In this document: positions 22,673 through 32,563 of the stretch, in pieces | Layout: every line of letters begins with the position of its first letter | How positions within the stretch are numbered: the first letter of the stretch is position 1 | Origin: Periconia sp. R9002 | Taxonomy: Eukaryota; Ascomycota; Dothideomycetes; Pleosporales; Periconiaceae | Direction of reading: 5' to 3' | Assembly: GCA_023627715.1 (NCBI GenBank) | Contig: JAMAHW010000105.1 | Coordinates: forward strand, 1 to 64,000 | Length of the DNA stretch: 64,000 bases | Notes under the pieces: generated by a model | Seen by the model: the letters and a program-made list of their open reading frames with translations, nothing else | Database searches by the model: none | Told to the model about the DNA's origin: nothing | Translations under genes and position numbers: made by a program

Positions 22673-23586
22673 TCATCCCAACTTTTCTTTTTTTGGTCGC
22701 TTACATGCCGACTTTCGTATTGGCGCCCCAAGGTCGAACTCATAGTCCCTGTAGACCCACAAAAGCAGTCATCCACAAGACCTTGACGCCCAAAAGCCGC
22801 CGCTACGGAAGAACAAAGACCTCGCTATATTTATCAATTTTCAATGTTGAGGATTCCTACGAGAGTTGATGCCCGCAATACCACCGTACACCTCCTCACT
22901 ACTGAACGCTAAAAGGACGCAAGAAAAGGCGTACGATCAATGGCGCCAGGTAAAAGTTCAAAGAAATCCGAATCTACGCGGGGGTTTTCGACAAGGACAA
23001 ATATAGAGCGCCAAGCAATGGTTGAGGGTTCGCTCGGCAGGGCACTGCGTCAGTGATATATTTAGGGTAACACCTGAAATGCAAACCGGTAAAGCAAAAT
23101 AGATGAAGAAAAGGCGCACGAGCAAGAATTTGAGCGACGCGAACTGGTGGTGCAATGTTACTGCTGCCTTTGCGTTGGAAGGAATTGGAATGATAGAGGT
23201 ACGCATGTAGAATGAAATCCCTTATGGCGGGTAAAATCCGCGTGTAATACAATACCCTGCGATGATTCTTTTGGATTTTTCAAGGAGGGTACAAAGTTAG
23301 CGGCATACAACTAAGGTGGTTACAGTATATGATCAGTGCCTCAAGTAGCACGCCACGTGGTGTCGCGACAACTAACAACTCTGTACCCACCGTTTAGCAG
23401 TCATGTTGTGCAATGGTGGCAGTATTGGCGAGCATTGAGAGTGTACGAGCAGAGAGTGAACAAGGGTACATTACACATGCGTCCAGGCACACCACTTCGT
23501 ACTTGCTGATCCGTCATCACATGAGAACTGCAATACCCGCTTTTGCAATATAACGCAGCTTCTATGTACAAGATTTTCCAGAATTC
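22673..23586. other. spacer with short coding-like scraps
   Basis: A plus-strand ATG at 22940 opens 38 codons (MAPGKSSKKSESTRG...). About 50 bases on, another frame reads EEKAHEQEFERRELVVQCYC. They could be exons or remnants of one gene, but no clean splice joins them. Otherwise nothing recognised. Confidence 0.3.
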
Positions 23587-25395
23587 TCACACTACCTGAG
23601 TTGTATTGTCGATCAATGATTCAAGTGGATGGATTGCCTTTGACCAAACAGCATACTGCAAGCTCGCATCCTCGAGATCTTCCGTGCCAGCATCGAAATC
23701 ACACCTAATGCATCTCTCTACAATCTTTCGAAATTTTGGCCCGAGAGGTGCAGGTCCGCGAACAAGTCGATGTGCCGCACGGACTTCATCGGGGTCGTTA
23801 TTCGTTAATGTTTTAAATGACTGCCAATGCGCGATTTCCAACAAAGCTATGCCTAGGCTGAAAAGCGTTTCATTGTAGATAGTGGGGCAGCGAGAGGTGT
23901 TGCTCGAGGCGAGTGTTCCCGAAGATGTCGTTGTATTTGTATTACAAGCATCTGACGTGGCACTGCTTGGGGTTTGTGCAGATGACCCCCCGGTGGTAGA
24001 GGGGCGTTCAAAATAAGTACCGAGGTGAAGGGATTTCAAGGTAGCATCGGATAACTTGGAACCGAAAATGGAAATCTTATCCAGTCCCCAGAAAGGAGAG
24101 AGCCACGCTGTGTCATGGAATTGTAGGACGCTTGTGGCGATTTTCAACGCTAGCTGGTACTGGTGCAGAAGTTCCAGCGAAGACCGTTGCGACTTTTCAA
24201 TAAGGGTGATGAGAGTCGTGACTTCATCACCCGCATTCGCTTGGTTTATTTCTGTCTTGGGGTTTGGGGGAGTATAGAAAAGATATCGGGCATCGTTTAC
24301 TGATTTCAAATAGCCCAAACATTGTAGCGGCTTCCTTCCTTGCAAGGCTTGAGCATTCTTCTCAAAATGTGAACAGACGCAATCCACACTACAGATGTCA
24401 ACTGCCTGTGAGGTTTGTGTAGCTGAAGTGGTCATAGAAGATACCGGATTGTTCGGTGTCGAAACGTGAGCAGCAGTGTTCATCCCTGAAGCGTGAGAGC
24501 TTACAGAGAGCTGAAGTGAATAAATAAGGTTCTCGAGGGGTTCAGTTGTTGTGCTGTTGGGCTTCTTATTTTCGGATCGCACAAGAAGCCAGACTGGAGA
24601 TTTTTCATTTACGGAACGTGGAAGAGTCTCGGACGAAATGGCGATATCCAAACTCACTGATTCTGACGAGTCACCAGGCGGTAAGCCAGGATCAACGCTG
24701 AGTTTAACCGAATGACGATAGTGTGTCTGGTCGAAGCATGACCAGGAGCTTTTTAGTACGTCGTGAAGGTGTCGTGAGGCCCCTTGTATCTGAGCAAAAC
24801 GTTTGACCACTGTCGAAGTTGTGCCACAAATCGCGCCGACAAGGGTGGTGCGCTTTCTAAGCCCCAAAGACGTAATCTGATCTCGCAGGAGACTCAAGTC
24901 TGCATTTCTTCGGCGGAGCAAGTCAATATCACGCTCAAAACGACCCTTCTCCACCATGAATGTAGCTGATGCGCGTGCGCGCTGAAGGCTGCTTTGTCCC
25001 GCACTTCCAGAACCCTGTAACTTGCTCAGCCTGCTGATGAAGTTTTGAGTTATTTGACACGTATCGCTGATAATCGTAGTGCAAGCGTCCGCATTTTCTT
25101 TTATAAGATCATTGAGCTGATGTTGAAAAGCGGTTTCGTGCCACCGGAGATGTTGTGGATCACGTATCATCTCCTTGGATAGTTGCGAGTCGAATAGAAT
25201 GAGGTTGAGTAAAAGTTGACACTCATTCAGGAAGTTGAGCCGGCAAACCTGGAATTGCGCTCTTAGGAGGTTGAGTTGCTTTTTAGCATGCTTCATCGAT
25301 TGGAAATGGTTGTAGGCCTCACGGTATCCTTTGATGGCTTCTAAGAGGATTGGTATCGCCCCCAGAGCGACTCCTGCGACTTCGAATCCAGACAT
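23587..25395 (-). CDS. DUF7580-type protein
   Basis: A single open exon of 602 residues from the ATG at 25395, which gives the family-typical start MSGFEVAGVALGAIPILLEA. The N-terminal ~250 residues are mostly helical, with likely coiled coil around the heptads of FERDIDLLRRRNADLSLLRD. The middle (~300-360) is Ser/Thr-rich and disordered. The C-terminal ~250 residues carry the DUF7580 pattern: LALKIATSVLQFHDTAWLSP, NETLFSLGIALLEIAHW, and FRKIVERCIRCDF ending LEDASLQYAV. The last part resembles a degenerate kinase C-lobe. The biochemical role is unknown; these proteins are expanded in Pezizomycotina and often lie near HET or NLR-like genes, as here. Its start faces the C2H2-finger gene across a 404-base promoter region, so the two may be co-expressed. 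Confidence 0.8.
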   Translation of the reverse strand: MSGFEVAGVALGAIPILLEAIKGYREAYNHFQSMKHAKKQLNLLRAQFQVCRLNFLNECQLLLNLILFDSQLSKEMIRDPQHLRWHETAFQHQLNDLIKENADACTTIISDTCQITQNFISRLSKLQGSGSAGQSSLQRARASATFMVEKGRFERDIDLLRRRNADLSLLRDQITSLGLRKRTTLVGAICGTTSTVVKRFAQIQGASRHLHDVLKSSWSCFDQTHYRHSVKLSVDPGLPPGDSSESVSLDIAISSETLPRSVNEKSPVWLLVRSENKKPNSTTTEPLENLIYSLQLSVSSHASGMNTAAHVSTPNNPVSSMTTSATQTSQAVDICSVDCVCSHFEKNAQALQGRKPLQCLGYLKSVNDARYLFYTPPNPKTEINQANAGDEVTTLITLIEKSQRSSLELLHQYQLALKIATSVLQFHDTAWLSPFWGLDKISIFGSKLSDATLKSLHLGTYFERPSTTGGSSAQTPSSATSDACNTNTTTSSGTLASSNTSRCPTIYNETLFSLGIALLEIAHWQSFKTLTNNDPDEVRAAHRLVRGPAPLGPKFRKIVERCIRCDFDAGTEDLEDASLQYAVWSKAIHPLESLIDNTTQVV

Positions 25396-25799
25396 GACTG
25401 CAACAGGGACTCGTCGCAACGCCGGCTTCGATATGTTAGATCTATCCTATGATCGCCACCTCTTACTATCTTATTCTTTACTCAGGTCTTCCACTCCTGT
25501 ATTTTTATGAACTAGAATTAATCAAATTTGCAGTAAGGGTAACGTTGTCGCGGTGTATCATGCGATTCTGGGGGTTGGGCATGTCGTGACAACGTGAGAA
25601 GGCTGAAGTGAGGGGTTTACAAAAGTTCATCATTTTGGGTTTAGCGTTTCTATTCTATCGTAACCCCTCACTAGGCTGGGATTACATCCACCTTCCAAGC
25701 ATCGCCATCGAGAACGTGACCGAAAATGATTGCACTTGAACGACAAAATGAGACAGCTTAGAAAATTCCGAAACGTCATTTCATTTACCGGAGGACATT
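25396..25799. promoter_or_regulatory. shared divergent promoter region, DUF7580 / C2H2-finger genes
   Basis: 404 bases between two gene starts pointing away from each other, with no other coding signal. Both promoters must lie here. No specific motif is claimed. Confidence 0.5.
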
Positions 25800-27865
25800 A
25801 TGGAGGAACATCGAGAACGTCAGTCCCGTTGGGAGGAAGCAGCTGCGAATCCAACTCCAATCCGTAGCAGATCTCGACACTCTGATAGTTCAGAAGACAT
25901 AACATCTGGAATGTTGGCTAGTCTCGAAGGTGCAGAATCATCCTACTTTGAGAAGACAGACTTTGTCAGACAGTGGCAGAGTCTTGCAGAACATGTTTTG
26001 CAGAAGCCAGAGCGCGCACGCATCCGTGATATCTTTCAAGGGGCAACAGGGTTTTATTCTTTGATCATGTCAGCAATTTCAAAAACAGACAAGGACGAAG
26101 AGAAGAAATCTCTTGGCCGCAGCCACCACTTACTTAGAGAGTGGGGTGCATCTTATTCGGTCAGCCAGAGCCGACTAGATCAGTTGGGTGACGATGCTCA
26201 AGAAATGGTGGATACGATATTATCGTTTTTGGTGGAGATTTGCTTGATCCTCACGCAAAGTAAGTCTATGCAAGCGGTCTTCACAACATTTCTGATATAG
26301 TACCTAGGAATCTATCCTTTCATGGACAAATGGAAATCTGTCCGGGATGAAACAGCTGGAAGCATTGAAGAGCATGCCCAGTCGCTCATGAGTCTCGTTC
26401 AGGGAATCAAACAACCCGATCACGAGAGTGAAACAAGCAGCGAAAGCAGCGACAACCCGACGAACGATACGTTACAGCAATGTGCCGATGAGCTTTACGA
26501 ATATGTTCAACTGCTGAATGAACTTCACCCATCGATCGAAGCATGTCTACCGCTGAGTGAAGAGCACGCAACTATCCCTGACGAATACCAGTCCGAGCTA
26601 CCAGCTCACATGATTTTCTCTGACCTTATCCGTTCCAAATATGAGCATGCTCCCATTGGGTTAGTGACTAGCCTCGGACAACTAAATTTTGAGCGATACA
26701 CCCGGATGATGGAGACGCGCGAGCATCTAGCTGCTGTAGAGGAGGTTGCCCCAATTGTAGAAGCGGAGGGAAAATCAACCGTATTCCACGACTCGACATT
26801 AGGGAGTTCACTTCCGTCAATTGTCGCACCTTCTGTGGCGTTCACGGTCGCGGGAAAGAGTAGGCAAAGACTACCACGGCTGCCCGCGGATGCCGCAACT
26901 AAGGCGTTTCCGTGCACCTTTTGTGCAAGGATAGTAACTTTCCCAAATAAGCGCGCCTGGGAGTAAGTAGACTACCCGTACACACTCTATTTGAGGTCTA
27001 ATACACCATTTAGGAAACATTTACTGCAGGATCTACTACCGTATCCCTGTCTCGAGCCAGGCTGTTCGAAAACCAACGAGGTGTTTGCTACGCGAGAAAT
27101 GTGGATCAGGCACCTGGAACAAGAGCATTCGGTGACCGCACACTCACCTTCAAGGCTGTGCGCACTTTGTCAAGGATATACAGGAATGGGCAAGATTGAG
27201 ATTTGCAAGCATTATGCGGACCACCTCGAGGATATTGCCATAGCCGCGTCGCCGCTAGAAGTAGACGATGAAGATGGTTCTGACGACGACTCCCAAAACC
27301 CAGATGTGCAGACGGAGAAAGCACCCGCACTAGGGCTCATTGAGGAAGAGGAGGAGGTAGAACATCAGAGATATCTTTCCGACAATATGGGAACTGCGCC
27401 CAATTGTGCGATCTGCGATCGTCCAGTGAATCCACCCCAATTTACGGAATGTCCCTGCGAATCAGAGCGGCTGCAAATCGCGGTCAAACAAGCGGAGAAA
27501 CGTAAATTGGACACCCCGCTTGAAAATTTAAGGTAAATATCTGAAAATCCAATTGTGCGAAATCTGACACAAGTAGAACTTTTGCTCTCACACACAGCCG
27601 GCGCCAAGTTCTGAAGCACTTCGAGCAGTTACGTCAACCCCTGAACTCCCGATATAGAGCGGTCCTCGCTGCTACTTCGGATTCCACACAGATTTCTAAA
27701 CTGCGAGAGACACACCAGAGAGACATTGATGAGGCGTGGCGCGCATCTGTTTTGAGATATCCGGAATTTCTCGATTACTATTACAGTCTGGGAGAGTTTG
27801 AGCTGCCAAAGAAGGGCTCAGGAGCATTGGATTATGATGTCATAGAAGGAGTGCTACGTAAATGA
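25800..27865 (+). CDS. C2H2 zinc-finger-like protein
   Basis: Four exons: 25800-26259, 26308-26962, 27014-27532 and 27598-27865 (introns 48, 51 and 65 bases, every junction in frame). The product is 633 aa. The first ~390 residues are helical and acidic with no named domain (YFEKTDFVRQWQSLAEHV; ADELYEYVQLLNELHPSI). Then come zinc-finger-like units: FPCTFCARIVTFPNKRAWEKH, then PCLEPGC...EMWIRHLEQEH, then LCALCQGYTG...CKHYADHL, typical of the degenerate C2H2 arrays seen in fungal signalling/NLR-type proteins. A later CAICDRPVNPPQFTECPC is RING-like but incomplete. The C-terminus (~545-633) is a charged helical segment. Likely nuclear or a scaffold; DNA binding is not assured because the finger spacing is irregular. 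Confidence 0.8.
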
Positions 27866-28589
27866 AAAAAATGGAAGTACACGTGTTATGGTTCGGGTTG
27901 TATAGAAGCTGACATACAAGTTCATCTAAAAGTCTTCTAGCCGTGAGGCAAAGGGGAGGCGCATGGGTAGAGTCGCAACCTCATATGTACATACCTACAT
28001 AAGTAGCTGAGCACCAAAATCATTCAGAGGCAAAACCGTGACCGCATAGTAAATTTTTCGTAGCAATGATACATGTGCTATCTACGCTACCTTTTCATGG
28101 TTTTCAAAACCCTAAAAATATATTAACTAGCAAAATTAAATAAGAGAAAAAACTAAAAAGGACATCAGGAAGGGTCCACGGGTGTGTTAAGAAAAACAAT
28201 CACGTGACCAGGCTAAGTCGACCAATCACGTGTGCGGGGAGCAAGTTTCCACTATCAAGGCCGGTAGTGCTTGAGTCAATTTGCGCACATTTTCCACGCT
28301 GACGTTCCCTCCACACACTTCCCACCCTGCACGCGTCAGACGTAGTGGGCCGTTAAGGTGCAAATTCCAGGCGGTCACTCTCCGTTATGGCACCGTTTCA
28401 CATCGTATTTAAAGTGCACGGCGTTTCGCCTCACTGGCTAACTTTTAGTCGGCTACTTAAACAATCTGCGCGGTCTTCTGTTCTTAGTTTTTTTCTGAAA
28501 TAAGATTTTATGGATCCCAATCTCATGAGAGTTCAATAGCAAAACCGGGCCAATGTACTGAGCAGTTTTCCCTTGTATATATAGACAAG
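27866..28589. other. P450 upstream region with two CAATCACGTG sites
   Basis: AT-rich at first, then a more GC-rich stretch. CAATCACGTG occurs at 28197-28206 and again at 28223-28232, 26 bases apart, about 360-390 bases before the P450 ATG. The E-box plus CCAAT-like flank suggests bHLH (Cbf1-like) binding. GTATTTAAAG near 28408 is TATA-like. Confidence 0.45.
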
Positions 28590-30271
28590 ATGACTTCTGT
28601 AGTCTTCGCATCTTTCATTATTATTGTACGTTCCAATATCATACTTGAAAGTACAAAAACTTACTGTCTAGGTTATCTCCGTCTTTCTCTACAAAATCCT
28701 TCAAAGACGATTCTTTCATCCGCTCAGCTCCATCCCCGGTCCATGGGTCAACAGTATATCAGAGTTGCCCGCAGCCCTGGCCCTAGTGACGGGCAATCAG
28801 CACGAATACTATAGATCTCTGCATGAAAAATATGGGCCGGTGGTGCGAGTGTCCCCGAACGAAGTTGGCTTCGTCAGTGTTGAGGCACGGGAGGAGATCT
28901 ATGGTCTGAGGGTATCTATGCCATTCCCGGTGCTAGCCACTGTTTTTCTAACCTATGTATCTTCAGAAGCGGGGTCTCAATATGGAGAAAAGCCCAATCT
29001 TCCTGGGTGCTGTTGGAAGTGTAGATGGGCAGACCGGCGTGAGTCTAGCGCTGAACAAGGAACACGCGCGCCAGCGCAGGGCGTTGGGTTATCTTTTCAC
29101 CAATAGCGCCTTGAAAAATCTAGAGGACTTGACGCAAATTCAAATTTTCAAGTTTATTTCAAAACTGAAAACAATGGCAGTAGAAGGCCAACCCGTGGAC
29201 GTATCTGACTGGTGTAAGTCTTCGACATATCGCAATCTTCGAGTTGATAATTGACATTGAGGACTCCCAGATACATATCTTGCCTTCGACATCATGGGAG
29301 AATTATGTTTTGCAGAGCCATTTGGATGTTTGGAACAAGCGTCAGCAACAGAGTGGTCGACATCCGTCATCAATGTCTTTGTAGCAGCCACATGGACCCA
29401 GGCCATACGCCGGATTTCAGGGGTAGGCACTTGGCTCGAGTCGCTAATGACTCGGTTACTTGTCCCACCAAACGCCGCTGCATGGAGGGAGATCCACTTG
29501 AAAAACTCCCGAGAGAAGACGATTCGGCGCCTTGCTGACACGAAGCGAGATCACACCGACTTCATATACCAGATCCTCAATAGCGAGTCTGCCAAGACTC
29601 TGTCGCAAACCGAGATTGTTCTGAACATGGGCTTGTTCATCAGTGCTGGAACTGATACGACTGCAACGGCGCTGACGGGCTGGTCATACTATATTTCCAC
29701 GCACCCAAAAGTGTATAGCCGTTTGGTCAAAGAGGTCAGAGAAGCTTTTGCGGGGGAACACGAAATCAAGTGGCAGGAGGTGAAAGACCTGAGGTACCTG
29801 GAAGCTACCTTGATGGAAGCATTGCGCCTTTTTCCGCCCTCACCAGCTAGTCAGCAACGCATAGTCCCAGCAGGCGGTGCCATCATCGACGGTTATCATG
29901 TACCAGCTGGAACCACCGTCGCCGTCTCACCCTGGTCATCAACACATTCCCGTTTGAACTTCCATCAACCGGATATGTTCCGGCCTGAGCGATGGTTGGG
30001 AGAGGACGAATCGTTCGCGCATGATCGTCTCAATGCTTCCTTGCCGTTTGGGACTGGACCGAGGGTATGCATTGGGAAGAACTTGGCTTATATGGAGATG
30101 CGGCTCATCGCAGCGCACTTGCTGTGGAATTTCGATTTGGAACTTGACAGGAGGAAGTTTGAGAAGGAGAACAGTGTTTGGGGATTTGATGGGAACATGA
30201 AAAGGATGAAAGTATATCATTCCATGACCAAACCACCCCTATGGGTGCGATTGAAGCCCATTCGGTCCTGA
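28590..30271 (+). CDS. cytochrome P450 monooxygenase
   Basis: Four exons: 28590-28625 (only 12 codons), 28672-28911, 28967-29213 and 29271-30271. The product is 507 aa, normal for a fungal microsomal P450. An N-terminal membrane anchor (MTSVVFASFIII continuing VISVFLYKIL) is followed by the proline hinge PLSSIPGPW. Diagnostic motifs are all present: I-helix AGTDTT (from residue 300), ExxR as EALR (E357), FRPERWL and the heme loop FGTGPRVCIGKNLAYME (Cys441 as heme ligand). It should sit in the ER membrane and use NADPH-cytochrome P450 reductase to hydroxylate a lipophilic substrate. The substrate cannot be told from the sequence. The neighbours are not a secondary-metabolite cluster, so detoxification or tailoring are equally possible. 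Confidence 0.9.
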
Positions 30272-30635
30272 ATAAGTTTAATCAAAAGACTTCATCATGG
30301 TACATTGTTAGTATTGTCTAACTTCGTATAATTTAACTTCAATGAGTAAGTTTGCATCTTTAAGAAATAATTTCCGCCTCACCTCATACCCGCCACCGCT
30401 TATCTTATTCGCCGCTACAAAAGGCGCAAGAATTTCGCGGCACGACTAAATCGATGGCGAGCCTGATGTTGAGTTTCTTAAGATATCATCTCAACTGTTG
30501 AAATCACTTTAATACAATTCTAGGCGAACAACACCAAAAGAAGCAATCGCGGGCCTGAAGAAGATCATCTATCGCGTTTAAGTTCCAAAGGTATATAAGA
30601 ACACACCAGGTAGAACTATTCAACGACCAAGCACA
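30272..30635. other. spacer with TATA box of the GH79 locus
   Basis: No gene. TATATAAG at 30592-30599, 37 bases before the ATG at 30636, is a good core promoter for the GH79 pseudogene. Confidence 0.5.
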
Positions 30636-31932
30636 ATGAAGACCAACCAGCACATCATGACCCTCGCGACCCTTGCATCGCAAGTTGCTGCGAGCACCAT
30701 CTCCCTCTCTCCCAGTCCAACTCCAGGATCCAATGCTTCCCGTCCAGTGAGCCATGACTTTCCCAGTCTAGCCTGGGAAAAAGGTTCATTTGCTGCATTT
30801 GCAGGTACATCCCTCCCCGGGGCCCTTCTGCAGATAAACTGCTAATGAGACCTTTACAGGCAATTCTACACACCCGAACCTCTTCTCTGCTGGTCTTGTC
30901 GACATACTACAATCTAAAGTAGGCGTTCCTCTCTTCATCCGCATCGGTGGTACATCGGCAGACGAAGACCATTACAACGCCTCTCAGACAGTCCCCGTCC
31001 GAAAACCCGTCCCCGCGGATCCCCATAGTGGACTCTGGGGGTATTCGATTGGCCCTAGCTACTTCGATTCGCTTTCAAACTTCAACTCCTCCAAATTCAT
31101 ATGAATGCTCTCGATGTCGCGTGGCAATGGCAACCACATCTCATCTGATGCGATGCATCAAGGACGGCTTGCGGTTAAACGCTTGGGCGACAAGCTTGCA
31201 TATCTCGAACTTGGTAACGAGGCAAATCTATATATACCACAAAAGATGCGGCCTGCAGATTATAAAACCGCAGATTATGTCGCTGAAGCGTTGCAGCATG
31301 TAAAAGACTTCGAGGGCAACGTGTCAAGCATACCCGCCGGCGTGAAGTACCAGGCCCTGGCCTTCGCGTCCGGTGCCAACCAAAACGTTTGGAACAACGA
31401 GGAAGCTTTCTCTTCAGGAATCAATTCAAACGGAAACATTGGCACCGTGTCCTGGCATTACTACCAAGCTATCCACACCCAGCCCGAGCCTATCACGCTA
31501 CGAGGCACCCTCGTGAACCATACCAATACTGTTTACTGCCTCAATCACTTCGCGCCCCAAATATCCTATCTCTGGGACAATCACAAAAACATAGACTTTG
31601 TACTGGGGGAAGTCGGAAGTGTGATAGACCCAGACGCGAGGTGGGACGTCCAAGCCACATTTGGAATTGCGCTATGGACTGTCGATACGATGTTGTATGC
31701 TATGACCATGAACATCAAGAGGATGCATATGCAAAGTGGGACGGGATTCGCCTACGCGCCCTGGGATGCTACTGATGTACGACCGGCATTCTACGCACTT
31801 ACCATGGTGAGCGATTTCATCGGTAACAACACCGCTTCATCATTCAAGGTCCAGCACTTGTCTCTCAGACAGGAGACTCTGGCAGGCTATGCAGGTTATA
31901 TCGTGGAACATCTTGTCAAGCTCTTCGCGTGA
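30636..31932 (+). pseudogene. GH79 beta-glucuronidase-like pseudogene
   Basis: Exon 1 (30636-30804) encodes a secretion signal and the N-terminus. After a 55-base intron the frame continues at 30860 through clear GH79 sequence: FIRIGGTSADE, LWGYSIGPSYFDSL, LAYLELGNEANLY (acid/base Glu at 31219-31221), VSWHYYQ, and FVLGEVGSV (nucleophile Glu at 31609-31611). An in-frame TGA at 31102-31104 falls inside the conserved region, exactly where Trp would be expected (SKFI-stop-MLSMSRG). The 3' end is also short: after LAGYAGYIVEH the frame ends at 31932, lacking most of the usual C-terminal beta-sandwich. Intact relatives are secreted enzymes that release glucuronic acid from arabinogalactan glycans. 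With a stop and a missing end this copy is probably dead, although its promoter still looks intact. Confidence 0.75.
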
Positions 31933-32563
31933 GTAGGGTGGTAGGCAAAGCACTAACTAGGCTAAAGGGTTGGCAAGCCAAGAAAATAAGAGTGAGCGCC
32001 AGACAATTACTCATGATTGGTCACTGACAAAGAATTCCAACTATACCTTTTTTAACTTCAGCCTAGTACCATATTGATAAATGGGCATTTTATAGTAATG
32101 TCCGTATGATGTTTGTCATGCAATGCATCTATGTGTATGAAAATGACAAGGCTGGTAGGATTATAATTTTAACTCGTTGTGCCGCTGAATACCAGATTGT
32201 ACGAATACATATACACTTGTGAGCTACAGCTGATCTAGTTAATGATCCATGCAATCTAAATGTATGGGGTATATTTAGATGTTCCTTGTCCGACGGCTAC
32301 AACCATATCAGTATAATGCGGAACCATGCATTGACCAGCTTACAGACTTTCAGCTCAAGTGTTCATACATAATTCCAGCTCTAATTGTTCATACACATGA
32401 TGCACTTCTTTTCAACGCAGAGAACGACTTTGAGTCCTCGAGACTCCTTCTACCAGGTTCTACTATAAAAATATATCTCTCCGCTACACTCTAGAGGTAC
32501 TTCATTAATTACTTCAAACCTTTGTTGCATATTCTACTCCGTCATTTCAGCCCTCTCTTCATC
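31933..32563. other. AT-rich spacer
   Basis: No gene recognised. TATAAAAATATA at 32464-32475 is a likely core promoter for the secreted protein that starts at 32564. Confidence 0.45.

Noticed and set aside
22612..22869. 85-codon plus-strand frame with hydrophobic start
   Set aside because: Hydrophobic stretch arises from T-rich DNA; no homology-like features and poor start context.
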